A stretch of 10,033 nucleotides of DNA from the NCBI GenBank assembly GCA_031278665.1, contig JAITKC010000198.1:1-10033 (forward strand), written 5' to 3'. The notes under the pieces were generated by a model that saw only the letters and a program-made list of their open reading frames with translations, had not been told where the DNA came from and made no database searches. Made by a program: the position numbers and the translations under genes. The DNA is from Bifidobacteriaceae bacterium (GTDB lineage Bacteria; Actinomycetota; Actinomycetes; Actinomycetales; WQXJ01). Below, piece after piece: positions 1 to 7,785 of this stretch (position 1 is the stretch's first letter; every line of letters starts with the position of its first letter).

Positions 1-1148
1 ACAATATTCGAGATGGTCTCCAGGGCGTCAGACTTGGTCGATCCGATCAAGCCGACCGGGCCGCGTTTGATCCACCCCGTGGCGTACAACCCCGCCGCCG
101 GGCGGCCGGATTCGTCGATGACGCGCCCGGCCCGGTTCGGCACCACGCCCCCGGTCTGGTCGAAGGGGGCGCCTTCGACCGGCGAGCCGAAATAGCCGAC
201 CGCCCGGTAGACCGCCCCGACCGCGAAAGTTCGCAGTTCGTCGGTGTCGACCACGCCGCCGGCGCCGTCCGGCGCCGTCCGGCGCACCGTCAAACCGGTG
301 ACCCGGTCCTCGCCCTCGATCCGCTCCGGGCGCCAATAGAAATGAAGGTGTATCCGCCGCTCGCCGCCGGCCGGGGCGGCCTCGCGCCACTGCTCCATAG
401 TCCTGACGACCTGCCGCAAACGGCCGTTTGCGCGCATAGCCGCCCGGTCGGCATCGTCGAACTCGAAGTCGCGGTCGTCGAGCGCCATCTCCACCCCCGC
501 CACCTGGCCCAGTTCGCGCAACTCCAGGGGCGAGAACTTGGCCGCCGCCGGACCGCGCCGGCCGAAGACGTGGATCTCGCGCACCGGCGAGGCCTCGAAA
601 GCCCGCCGGACGTGCTCCGGAATGTCCGTCCGGGCGAGATCAGCCGGCCGGCGGGCCAAGACCCGGACCACGTCCAGGGCGACGTTGCCGTTGCCGATGA
701 CGGCCACCGACTCGGCCGCCAGCGGCCAGGTCATGGGATAGTCCGGATGGGAGTCGTACCAGGCCACGAAATCGGCGGCGCCGAAAGACCCCGGCCGGTC
801 GATCCCCTCGACCGCCAAGTCGGCGTCTCGCAGCGCGCCGGTGGCCAGTAGGACCACGTCATAACGCCGCCGCAACTCCGCCAAGGAGACGTCCGAGCCG
901 ACGGTGACGTTCCCAAGGAAACGAATATCGCCCCGGTCCAGTATCTGGTGCAACGAGTCGACGATCGACCTGATTCGCGGATGGTCTGGGGCCACCCCGT
1001 AGCGAATCAATCCGAAGGGGCTGGGCAGGGCCTCGATCACGTCGATTTGGGCCCCCGGCACCCGGCCGATCAAAATGTCGGCGGCGTACAGACCGGCCGG
1101 ACCGGCGCCGACGACGGCCACACGCGGGGAGTTGGTCAATTCGGACAA
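1..1148 (-). CDS. fprA: FprA-type ferredoxin/NADP+ reductase (adrenodoxin reductase family), 3' end outside window
   Basis: This is an FAD flavoprotein expected to transfer electrons between NADPH and a ferredoxin in the cytoplasm. I translated it by hand: 382 residues are visible and the C-terminus, probably some 70-80 residues judging from the roughly 455-residue FprA family, lies outside the window. Counting from TTG 1148, the FAD Rossmann motif GAGPAG is at 14-19, the family signature GVAPDHP at 51-57, the NADPH Rossmann motif GNGNVALD at 151-158, the arginine pair GRRGP (for the NADPH 2'-phosphate) at 195-199, and the second FAD-contacting motif GWIKRGPVG at 358-366. There is no N-terminal ferredoxin domain, so it resembles FprA rather than FprB. 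An in-frame TAG lies upstream and no ATG precedes the GAGPAG motif. I chose TTG 1148 because GGAAGG sits 7 bases before it. TTG 1139 is a possible alternative. It follows the polyprenyl synthase after 111 bases on the same strand. The family call is firm, while the physiological partner and any link to Complex I are unknown. Confidence 0.93.
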   Translation of the reverse strand, partial: MSELTNSPRVAVVGAGPAGLYAADILIGRVPGAQIDVIEALPSPFGLIRYGVAPDHPRIRSIVDSLHQILDRGDIRFLGNVTVGSDVSLAELRRRYDVVLLATGALRDADLAVEGIDRPGSFGAADFVAWYDSHPDYPMTWPLAAESVAVIGNGNVALDVVRVLARRPADLARTDIPEHVRRAFEASPVREIHVFGRRGPAAAKFSPLELRELGQVAGVEMALDDRDFEFDDADRAAMRANGRLRQVVRTMEQWREAAPAGGERRIHLHFYWRPERIEGEDRVTGLTVRRTAPDGAGGVVDTDELRTFAVGAVYRAVGYFGSPVEGAPFDQTGGVVPNRAGRVIDESGRPAAGLYATGWIKRGPVGLIGSTKSDALETISNI

Positions 1149-1155
1149 CAGATCG

Positions 1156-1161
1156 CCTTCC
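1156..1161 (-). promoter_or_regulatory. Ribosome binding site deciding a TTG start of the ferredoxin reductase
   Basis: On the minus strand GGAAGG lies 7 bases before TTG 1148-1146. No ATG or GTG in frame occurs between the upstream TAG and the FAD-binding motif, apart from a GTG inside the first beta strand, so this site supports a TTG start. Confidence 0.6.
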
Positions 1162-1173
1162 GTCGGGTTGGAA

Positions 1174-1200
1174 CATGGCGGCGGCTAGCCGCCAGCCATG
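1174..1200. other. Strong hairpin in the gap between polyprenyl synthase and reductase
   Basis: A 14-bp perfect palindrome (GGCGGCTAGCCGCC) is extended on both sides by CATGGC/GCCATG, with one unpaired base, giving a stem of about 13 pairs. It lies about 60 bases after the stop codon of the polyprenyl synthase and just before the reductase's ribosome binding site. No T-run follows it on either strand, so it is not a textbook intrinsic terminator. It could attenuate transcription, protect the upstream mRNA, or influence translation of the reductase. The function is unproven. Confidence 0.5.
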
Positions 1201-1259
1201 CTACCGGCCGCGCCGGCGGCGCCCGTCACCCGCCGCCCCCGGCGTGACCGCCTAATCGG

Positions 1260-2282
1260 TCAGGACAACCGGCGGATGAACAGGTCCGACAGTTCGGCCA
1301 GAGCCTCGCGGACGGGGCCCGGCGGCAGCGGGGCGAGTTCGGCGACGGCCCGCCGCGCCCAGGTTCGGGCCAGGCGCCGCGACTCGTCCAGCGCCGGATT
1401 GGCGCGCAACCGCGCCACCACCGCCGCCAGCGCCGCGTCGTCGCTCAAGTCGCCGGCGATGGCGGCGGCCAAGTCCAAGTCGGGGCTCGCGCTCAAGCCG
1501 GCGGCGCGGTCGCGCCGGGCGGCGGCCTCGACCAGGAGTTGCGGCATCGTCGGCACGCCGTCGCGCAGATCGGTGCCCGGCGTCTTGCCGGTCACCTCGC
1601 TTGGCGAGGTCAGGTCGATTATGTCGTCGGCCAGTTGGAAGGCGATGCCGACGGCCTCGCCGAAGCGGACCACGGCCTCCACCAAGGCCGGCCGGCAGCC
1701 GCCGAGCAAGGCGCCGAAGCGGGCCGACGTGGCGATCAGCGCGCCGGTCTTGTCGGCCAAGACTTGCAGATGGAAGGCGACCGGGTCGTCGTCGCCGCGC
1801 GGGCCCGCCGTCTCGTGGATCTGCCCCAAACAGAGCCGCTCGAATGTCTCGGCCTGCAGACGAACCATTTCCGGGCCGAGGCCGGCGACGATCTGCGAGG
1901 CCTTGGCGAACAGCAGGTCGCCGGTCAGAATCGCGACCGACGGCCCGAAGACTTCGTGGGCGGAAGGCGCGCCGCGCCGCAGCGGCGCGGCGTCCATGAC
2001 GTCGTCGTGGTACAGCGACGCCAGGTGCGTCAATTCGACCACCACGGCCGCGTCGACCACTTGGTCGTCGACGCCCCCGCCCAGCCCCGACGTCAACAAA
2101 GTCAGCAGCGGACGCAGGCGTTTGCCGCCGGAGCGCAGCAAATGGGCCGAGGCGTCGGCGACGAGTTCATCCGGCGAGTCGACGGCCAGCGCCAGTTTGG
2201 CCTCAACCGCCTCCAGGCCGGCGCAGACGGCGGCGTGGAGGCGAGGGTCGGGCAGGGTGATCGCCGGCAAAGTTGTGGCCAT
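1260..2282 (-). CDS. Trans-polyprenyl diphosphate synthase (probable menaquinone side-chain synthase)
   Basis: This soluble all-helical prenyltransferase of 340 residues condenses isopentenyl diphosphate with an allylic diphosphate and most likely makes the long prenyl tail of menaquinone. Visible motifs are the substrate-binding GGKRLRP at 52-58, the first aspartate-rich motif DDVMD at 93-97 followed by RRG at 102-104, the KTG at 178-180, and the second aspartate-rich motif DDIID at 219-223. All are intact. The residues four and five places before the first motif are Ser89 and Ala88. Small residues there are typical of enzymes that make long chains (heptaprenyl and up) rather than farnesyl or geranylgeranyl products. 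The exact chain length cannot be read from this. The ATG at 2282 has a modest GGAA site a few bases upstream. The gene follows nuoN after 46 bases without a visible terminator and so is probably cotranscribed with the complex whose substrate it helps build. Confidence 0.93.
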   Translation of the reverse strand: MATTLPAITLPDPRLHAAVCAGLEAVEAKLALAVDSPDELVADASAHLLRSGGKRLRPLLTLLTSGLGGGVDDQVVDAAVVVELTHLASLYHDDVMDAAPLRRGAPSAHEVFGPSVAILTGDLLFAKASQIVAGLGPEMVRLQAETFERLCLGQIHETAGPRGDDDPVAFHLQVLADKTGALIATSARFGALLGGCRPALVEAVVRFGEAVGIAFQLADDIIDLTSPSEVTGKTPGTDLRDGVPTMPQLLVEAAARRDRAAGLSASPDLDLAAAIAGDLSDDAALAAVVARLRANPALDESRRLARTWARRAVAELAPLPPGPVREALAELSDLFIRRLS

Positions 2283-2328
2283 AGGGTTCCAATCTTAGGC
2301 CAGCGGCGGCGAGCGTTGGGCTTGGCGG

Positions 2329-3999
2329 TCAGGAAAGCAGTTGGGCTAAGCCGCGGGTGAAGTTCCAGAACCAGCCCGGAACCAGCCCCAGCGCCAGGGT
2401 GAAGGCCAAAGACAGCCCCACCGCGATCTGGGTCAGGCCGAGCGTCCTGACGCCGATGCCGACGCCGGCCAGGGGCGCCGCCTCGCCTTGCGGCGCCGAC
2501 TCGAAAAACATCGCCACTATCACCCGCGCGTAGAAGAACGCCGCCGCCGCCGAACAGGCCAGGCCGACAATCGCCAGGACCGCCGCGCCGGCCCCGAAGG
2601 CGGCCTCAAAGACGGCGAACTTGGCCACAAAGCCCGAGGTCAACGGGATTCCGGCGAAAGACAGCAGGAAGAGCGCGAACGCCCCGGCGAGCACCGGCGA
2701 GCGTTTGCCGAGGCCGCGCCACTGGTCCAGGCCGGTCGCCTCGGCCCGGATGTGACCCTCGGCGTCGACTTCGCGCACCAGCGCGATGACGCCGAAACCG
2801 CCGATCGTCGCCACCCCGTAGGTGAACAGGTAGAAGAGCGAGCCGGCCAGGCCTTCGGCGCTCCAAGCGGCGACGCCGGTCATGATGAAACCGGCGTGGG
2901 CGATCGCCGAATAGGCCAGCAGCCGTTTGACGTCGCGTTGGACCAGGCCGACCACGGTGCCGACGACCATCGTGGCGATCGCCACCGTCCACAAAACCGG
3001 TTTCAGGTCCCAGCTCAGCGCCGGCGCGACGGCGTAGACGACGCGCAACAACGCTCCGAAGGCGGCGATCTTGGTGCAGGCCGCCATGAAACCGGTGATC
3101 GGCGTGGGCGCCCCCTGGTAGACGTCCGGCGTCCAAGAGTGGAACGGCACGGCGCCGACTTTGAAGAACAAGCCGACCAGGATCAACGTCAAACCGACCA
3201 CCAGGATTGGGTCGAGCCCGCTGGCCGACCCGACCGAGCCGGCGATTTCGCTCAACCGCAGCGAACCGGTCGCCCCGTACACCCAGGCCGCGCCGAACAG
3301 GAAGAAGGCCGACCCGAAGGCGCCGAGGAGGAAGTATTTCAGCGACGCCTCGCCGGACAGCAGCCGACGATGCCGCGCCATGCCGCTAAGCAGATAGAGC
3401 GGCAGCGACAGCACCTCCAAGGCGACAAACATGGTGATCAGGTCCGCCGCGGCGGGGAAGAGCATCATGCCGCCGGTGGCGAACAGCACCAACGGGTAGA
3501 CGTCGGTTTGGGACAGGCCGCGCCGGCGGGCCCGCTGCTCGTATTCGGACCCGGGCACGGCCGCGGCCTGCGGCGCGAAGGCGTCCTCGCCTTGAACTGT
3601 CCGGTCGGTTATGACCAGCAGCCCGATCAGCGCGCAGGCGGCGACGGCCAGTTGGAGGTAAAGCGTCATCGGGTCGATGACGAGCGCGCCGTCGCCGGTC
3701 AGGCCGATCGACTCACCGGCCCGCAGGGCCAGGCGCAACGCCACCAACCCGGCGGCCGCGACCGCCAACAACGCCAAACCGGCCTGGACCACCCGCAGGT
3801 AGCCGGGCTGGGCGGCAACCCGCCCGGCGCCCTTGCGGGAGGCCACGGCCTCGATCAGGGTCGCGGCGATGGCCGCGCCGAGGACGATCGCCACCGGGCT
3901 GAGGACGACCCAGTCGATGTCGATGGCCGCCTCGGCGGCAACCGCCGCGCCGGGCGCGGCCAGCGGGGCGGGCGCGGCCGGCCACAGCAACGCGCTCAT
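2329..3999 (-). CDS. nuoN: NADH-quinone oxidoreductase subunit N
   Basis: NuoN is one of three antiporter-like proton-pumping subunits in the membrane arm of Complex I and sits next to NuoK. The protein is 556 residues with about 14 hydrophobic helices. Key charged residues of the family are present: Glu195 in the motif FVALEVLSLPLYLLSG (E. coli Glu133), Lys221 (Lys217), Lys280 in LFFKVGAVPFH (Lys247) and Lys460 in GFVAKF (Lys395). The open frame extends 49 codons further upstream, but that stretch is arginine-rich shadow of nuoM. I placed the start at ATG 3999 because AAGGAG lies 7 bases before it and the ATGA overlaps the nuoM stop by 4 bases, which suggests translational coupling. It carries an Ala/Pro-rich N-terminus of about 25 residues before the first helix, and a hydrophilic loop at about 133-165. 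The stop is TGA. It is the last nuo gene of the operon. Confidence 0.97.
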   Translation of the reverse strand: MSALLWPAAPAPLAAPGAAVAAEAAIDIDWVVLSPVAIVLGAAIAATLIEAVASRKGAGRVAAQPGYLRVVQAGLALLAVAAAGLVALRLALRAGESIGLTGDGALVIDPMTLYLQLAVAACALIGLLVITDRTVQGEDAFAPQAAAVPGSEYEQRARRRGLSQTDVYPLVLFATGGMMLFPAAADLITMFVALEVLSLPLYLLSGMARHRRLLSGEASLKYFLLGAFGSAFFLFGAAWVYGATGSLRLSEIAGSVGSASGLDPILVVGLTLILVGLFFKVGAVPFHSWTPDVYQGAPTPITGFMAACTKIAAFGALLRVVYAVAPALSWDLKPVLWTVAIATMVVGTVVGLVQRDVKRLLAYSAIAHAGFIMTGVAAWSAEGLAGSLFYLFTYGVATIGGFGVIALVREVDAEGHIRAEATGLDQWRGLGKRSPVLAGAFALFLLSFAGIPLTSGFVAKFAVFEAAFGAGAAVLAIVGLACSAAAAFFYARVIVAMFFESAPQGEAAPLAGVGIGVRTLGLTQIAVGLSLAFTLALGLVPGWFWNFTRGLAQLLS

Positions 4000-5522
4000 G
4001 GCCGATCTCCTTCCTGCTCGGCGCCGGGTTCGGAGAACTCGGCCAGGCGAACCGTCTCGGCGGCGCCTTCGCGCAACAGGTCGACAGCCGGCTTCGGATA
4101 GAACCCGAACACCAGCATCAAGGCGATCAAAGGCCCGACCACCCACAGTTCGCGCGCCCCCAAGTCGCCGGTTCCGGCCAGGTCCGCGCGGACCGGGCCG
4201 GTGAAGATCTTCTGGTAGGCGATCAAAATGTACAGCGCCGCCATTATCACCCCGAGAGCCGCGACAACCGCCGCCGCCGGGGACCGCTGATAGGTTCCGA
4301 CCAACACCATGAACTCCGACACGAAAGTCGAAAGGCCCGGCAGCGCCACCGCCGACAAGCCGACCACCAGGAACGTGCCGGCCAGCAACGGCGTGGTGCG
4401 CTGCAAGCCCGGTCCCATCAAGGACATGTCCTGGGTGCCCCGGCGGGCGATTAGGAATCCGGCCAACAAGAACAAAGCGCCGGTCGACAGGCCGTGGTTG
4501 ACCATGTAGAAGGCGGAGCCGATCTCGGCCGTCTCAGTGAAGGCGAAAATCCCGAGGACGATAAAACCGAAGTGGGAAACCGAGGTGTAGGCGATCATCC
4601 GCAAGATGTCGCTTTGGCCCAAGGCCAGGAAGGCGCCCCAGAAAATCGAGACGACCGCCAGCGCGATCACCACCGGCGCCGCCCAGGCCGAGGCCTGCGG
4701 GAAGAGCGGCAGGCAGAGGGTCACCATGCCGAAGGTGCCGACTTTGTCCAACACGCCGACCAGCAAAACCGAGGTTCCGGGTTTGGCCGCCTGGGCGGCA
4801 TCGGGCAGCCAAGTGTGGACCGGAAACATTGGCGCCTTGACGGCGAAGGCGACAAAGAAGGCCAAGAAAATCAAACGTTCGGCCTGCGGCGAACCCCAGT
4901 CGGCGCCGACCAGGGCGTCGACCAGGAAGCCGTCGCGCCCGCCCGGCCCCTCGGTCCACACGGCGATCACCCCGGCCAACATGACCAAGCCGCCGGCCAG
5001 CGAGTAGAGCAGAAACTTCAGAGCCGCCCGCTTGGCCCCCGCTCCCCCGAAAGAGCCGATCAAGAAGTAGACCGGGATCAACATGGCCTCGAACAGAATG
5101 TAGAAGAGGAAGACGTCGCGAGCCGCGAAAACCGCGATCATGAAGGTCTCCAGGCAGAGCACCAGGGCGGCGTAATGAGCCTGTTTAGCCGGCGAGGACT
5201 GCTCCCGCCAGGCGGCCAGCAGCACAATCGGCACGGCCAACGCCGACAGCAGGATCAACACCAGCCCGATGCCGTCCACCCCGACCGCGTAGGAGACGCC
5301 GAAACTCGCGATCCATTCCACTCGCTCGGTCAGTTGGACGCCGCCGCCGATTTTGAATTGGCTGGCCATGGCGACGCCGAGGGCCAACACCACGAGCGAC
5401 CAGGCCAGCGCGACGACGCGGGCGTGGCGCCTGACCGCCCCGCCGGCCAACCAGACAACCAGGGCGCCAAGGCTGGGCGCCGCGATCATCGCCGTCAGGT
5501 AGGGGAAGTTCTGCATAGTCAT
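3996..5522 (-). CDS. nuoM: NADH-quinone oxidoreductase subunit M
   Basis: NuoM is the middle antiporter-like proton channel of the Complex I membrane arm. The protein is 508 residues, of normal family length, with about 14 hydrophobic segments. Family residues seen are Glu145 in YILFEAMLIP (E. coli Glu144), Lys229 in AVKAPMFPVHTWLPDA (Lys234), Lys260 in VLDKVGTFG (Lys265) and Glu403 in FVSEFMVL (Glu407). The motif YTSVSHFGF at 312-320 is also typical. Two ATG codons lie close together, at 5522 and 5516. GAGGAG is 9 bases before the first and GAGGA is 6 bases before the second, so the start could be either and the difference is two residues (MT). The gene begins 13 bases after the nuoL stop and ends in a 4-base overlap with nuoN. 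The identification is very secure. Confidence 0.97.
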   Translation of the reverse strand: MTMQNFPYLTAMIAAPSLGALVVWLAGGAVRRHARVVALAWSLVVLALGVAMASQFKIGGGVQLTERVEWIASFGVSYAVGVDGIGLVLILLSALAVPIVLLAAWREQSSPAKQAHYAALVLCLETFMIAVFAARDVFLFYILFEAMLIPVYFLIGSFGGAGAKRAALKFLLYSLAGGLVMLAGVIAVWTEGPGGRDGFLVDALVGADWGSPQAERLIFLAFFVAFAVKAPMFPVHTWLPDAAQAAKPGTSVLLVGVLDKVGTFGMVTLCLPLFPQASAWAAPVVIALAVVSIFWGAFLALGQSDILRMIAYTSVSHFGFIVLGIFAFTETAEIGSAFYMVNHGLSTGALFLLAGFLIARRGTQDMSLMGPGLQRTTPLLAGTFLVVGLSAVALPGLSTFVSEFMVLVGTYQRSPAAAVVAALGVIMAALYILIAYQKIFTGPVRADLAGTGDLGARELWVVGPLIALMLVFGFYPKPAVDLLREGAAETVRLAEFSEPGAEQEGDRP

Positions 5523-5537
5523 TCCTCTTCACTCCTC
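5523..5537 (-). promoter_or_regulatory. Double ribosome binding site before nuoM
   Basis: On the minus strand GAGGAG (5537-5532, overlapping the nuoL stop codon) is 9 bases before ATG 5522. GAGGA (5527-5523) abuts that ATG but is 6 bases before ATG 5516. The sequence therefore allows either start. Confidence 0.55.
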
Positions 5538-7482
5538 ACAGCCGGCCGGCCAGGACGATAGCGGCCAGGAGGATCACGCCCGCCAACATAGTCGCCGCAT
5601 AAGAGCGCGCGTAGCCGTTTTGGACGCGGGCGACTAAGCCGCCGACGCCTTGGACAAGCCAAGCCAGGCCGCGCACGGCCCCGTCGACGACGTCATCGTC
5701 GGCTTTGGCGGCCTGGGCGACCAAAACCTGTCCGGGCCTGACGAACAGCGCGTGGTTGACGGTGTCTTGGTAGAGGTCGGCCCTGGCCGCCCGGATCAGC
5801 CCGTCGGCGGCGGGCGGCAGGACCGGCACATTCGCTTTGGCCGATCCGAATCTGGTCCAGGCGATTAGCGCCCCGACCACCACCAGCGCCAAAGTCGCCC
5901 CCATTATGATCGGCGCGCCCAGGACCGGCTCGCCGTGGTGGCCTTCGACCAGGGCCGGCGCCAGGTAGTCGTCGAACCCGACCAGAGTCAAGATCAAGCC
6001 GAGCAGGACCGAGCCGAGCGCCAAGACCGCCATCGGCACGGTCATCAGGGCCGGGCTCTCATGCGGGTGTTGGCCGTCGGTCCAGCGGGCCTTGCCGTAG
6101 AAGACCATGAAGAACAGGCGCGACATGTAAAAGGCGGTCAAGCCGGCCCCGAAGAGGGCCACCAAACCGAACACCCAGCCCTGCCAAAGCTGGCCGTCCG
6201 GCGCGACGAAGGCCTGCTCGATGATCTTGTCCTTGGAGAAGAAGCCGGCGAAAGGCGGCACGCCCAAAATGGCCAGCCAACCCATCATGAAGGTCAGCCA
6301 AGTGATCTTCATGAACTTGTCGAGGCCGCCGAAGCGGCGCATGTCGACTTGGTCCCGCATCGCGTGCATCACCGAACCGGCTCCCAAGAACATGCCCGCT
6401 TTGAAGAATCCGTGCGTCAACAGATGCATTATCGCGAAGACGCCGCCGACCGGCCCCAATCCGGCGGCCAGCATCATGTAGCCGATCTGCGACATCGTCG
6501 AGGCGGCCAGGGCCTTTTTCATATCGTCTTTGGCGCAGCCGACGATGGCGCCGTAGAGCAGAGTCACGGCGCCGACGACGACCACCGCCAGGCGGGCGGC
6601 GGGGGCCTGTTCGAAGATCGGGCCGGACCGAACCACCAGGTAGACGCCGGCCGTCACCATAGTGGCGGCGTGGATCAGGGCGGAGACCGGGGTCGGGCCG
6701 GCCATCGCGTCGCCGAGCCAAGATTGGAGCGGGAACTGGGCCGACTTGCCGCAGGCCGCCAGCAGCAAAGCCAGCCCGATCAGAGTCAAGGTGGCGGCCG
6801 AGGCGTGTTCGGCGGCGGCGAAGACGCCGTCGAACGACAGCGTGTGGAACTGGGAGAACATGATCATCATCGCGACGATCAGGCCGACGTCGCCAACCCG
6901 GTTGGCGACGAAAGCTTTCTTCGCCGCCACGGCGTATTCCAGGCGCTGATTCCAGAAGCCGATCAACAAATAGGACGCCAGGCCGACGCCCTCCCAGCCG
7001 ACGAATAGCAACACGTAGGAGTTGGCCAGCACTAGCAAGACCATCGCCGCCACAAATAGGTTGAGGTAGGCGAAGAAGCGCCGCCGGTCGGCGTCAAGGG
7101 CCATATAGGCCACCGAGTAGACGTGGATCAGGCCGCCGACGAAAGTCACCAGCAGCACAAAGGCGAGCGACAACTGGTCCACCCGGAGGCCGAAGCTGAG
7201 GTTGAGGCTCGACCCCGAAATCCATTCGAACAGGTCGATGTCTTGGACGCGGTCGGCCGCCGGACGCGACAGCAGGTCGACAAAGGCCCAGGCGCCGACG
7301 GCGAAGGCGCCGGCCGGGGCGGCCACCCCGAGCAGATGCCCCCAGCGGTCCGCCGCCCGGCCGACCACCAGCAACAATCCCGCGCTGGCCAACGGTATGG
7401 CGATGACCAGCCAAGTCAGTTCGGCGGCCAGGGAATGGCCGGCGGTTTCGGCGGCGGCCGCGAAAACGACGTTGTCGATCAT
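5536..7482 (-). CDS. nuoL: NADH-quinone oxidoreductase subunit L
   Basis: NuoL is the distal antiporter-like proton channel of Complex I and carries the long lateral amphipathic helix at its C-terminus. The protein is 648 residues, of usual length. Family residues seen are Glu164 in LLFVGWEGVGLASYLLIG (E. coli Glu144), Asp198 in RVGDVG (Asp178), Lys246 in CGKSAQFPLQSWL (Lys229), His271 in ALIHAATMVTAG (His254), Lys361 in THGFFKAGMF (Lys342) and Lys417/Lys419 in FFSKDKII (Lys399 region). The C-terminal part, from about 545, contains the amphipathic stretch around 560-620 and a last hydrophobic anchor at 629-646. ATG 7482 lies 3 bases after the nuoK stop, and its GAGGGG ribosome binding site is inside the end of nuoK, so the two are probably translated in a coupled way. 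The stop is TGA. Confidence 0.98.
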   Translation of the reverse strand: MIDNVVFAAAAETAGHSLAAELTWLVIAIPLASAGLLLVVGRAADRWGHLLGVAAPAGAFAVGAWAFVDLLSRPAADRVQDIDLFEWISGSSLNLSFGLRVDQLSLAFVLLVTFVGGLIHVYSVAYMALDADRRRFFAYLNLFVAAMVLLVLANSYVLLFVGWEGVGLASYLLIGFWNQRLEYAVAAKKAFVANRVGDVGLIVAMMIMFSQFHTLSFDGVFAAAEHASAATLTLIGLALLLAACGKSAQFPLQSWLGDAMAGPTPVSALIHAATMVTAGVYLVVRSGPIFEQAPAARLAVVVVGAVTLLYGAIVGCAKDDMKKALAASTMSQIGYMMLAAGLGPVGGVFAIMHLLTHGFFKAGMFLGAGSVMHAMRDQVDMRRFGGLDKFMKITWLTFMMGWLAILGVPPFAGFFSKDKIIEQAFVAPDGQLWQGWVFGLVALFGAGLTAFYMSRLFFMVFYGKARWTDGQHPHESPALMTVPMAVLALGSVLLGLILTLVGFDDYLAPALVEGHHGEPVLGAPIIMGATLALVVVGALIAWTRFGSAKANVPVLPPAADGLIRAARADLYQDTVNHALFVRPGQVLVAQAAKADDDVVDGAVRGLAWLVQGVGGLVARVQNGYARSYAATMLAGVILLAAIVLAGRL

Positions 7483-7485
7483 TGG

Positions 7486-7785
7486 TCAGCCCCTCAGCAG
7501 ATTCTCGTCGTCGACGCTGACGGTGCGCCGGGTGCGGAACAGGGACACGATGATCGCCAGGCCGACCACCACCTCGGCGGCGGCGACCACCATGACGAAG
7601 AAGGCGGCCAACTGGCCGTCGAAATCGCCCCACATTCGGGAGAAGGCCAGGAAAGTCAGGTTGGCGGCGTTGAGCATCAATTCGACGCCCATGAACACGA
7701 CGATCGAGTTGCGCCGCACCAGCACGGTCACGGCGCCGATGACGAACAGGACCGAGGCCAGGATCAGATAGACCGACACGTTCAT
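7486..7785 (-). CDS. nuoK: NADH-quinone oxidoreductase subunit K
   Basis: NuoK is a small three-helix membrane subunit, related to MrpC, that links the quinone module to the proton channels. The protein is 99 residues, the usual size. The two membrane glutamates essential for proton transfer are present: Glu35 in [11 protein letters not shown] (E. coli Glu36) and Glu71 in [11 protein letters not shown] (E. coli Glu72). The three hydrophobic helices are at about 4-23, 28-48 and 59-83. Its ATG at 7785 overlaps the nuoJ TGA by 4 bases, and it is separated from nuoL by 3 bases. Confidence 0.98.
   Translation of the reverse strand: MNVSVYLILASVLFVIGAVTVLVRRNSIVVFMGVELMLNAANLTFLAFSRMWGDFDGQLAAFFVMVVAAAEVVVGLAIIVSLFRTRRTVSVDDENLLRG

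Noticed and set aside
261..284. Short 10-bp direct repeat inside the reductase gene
   Set aside because: Only two copies plus a partial one, in frame-compatible GC-rich coding sequence; probably chance.
859..1176. Minus-strand ATG open frame of 105 codons
   Set aside because: It is in another frame of the FprA-like gene, is arginine/glycine-rich and lacks motifs. The true frame contains both Rossmann motifs.
1174..1200. Intrinsic terminator
   Set aside because: The stem is strong, but no T-run follows on either strand, so it is listed only as a hairpin.
1198..1229. Possible promoter before the reductase (TAGCAT at 1203-1198 on the minus strand, GTGACG at 1229-1224)
   Set aside because: The spacing is 20 bases and the -35 match is weak. 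In GC-rich DNA such matches are common, so I do not claim a promoter.
2488..4101. Long plus-strand open frame (537 codons) opposite nuoN/nuoM
   Set aside because: It lies antisense to a clearly conserved gene. Its product is rich in Arg, Gln, Asp and Gly with no recognisable domain, as expected from the reverse strand of GC-rich coding DNA. The same holds for the plus-strand frames at 1198-2360, 4494-5561, 5935-7008, 7123-8127 and 7968-8669.
3997..4146. 49-codon N-terminal extension of NuoN
   Set aside because: It overlaps nuoM completely and is arginine-rich, and a strong ribosome binding site precedes ATG 3999.
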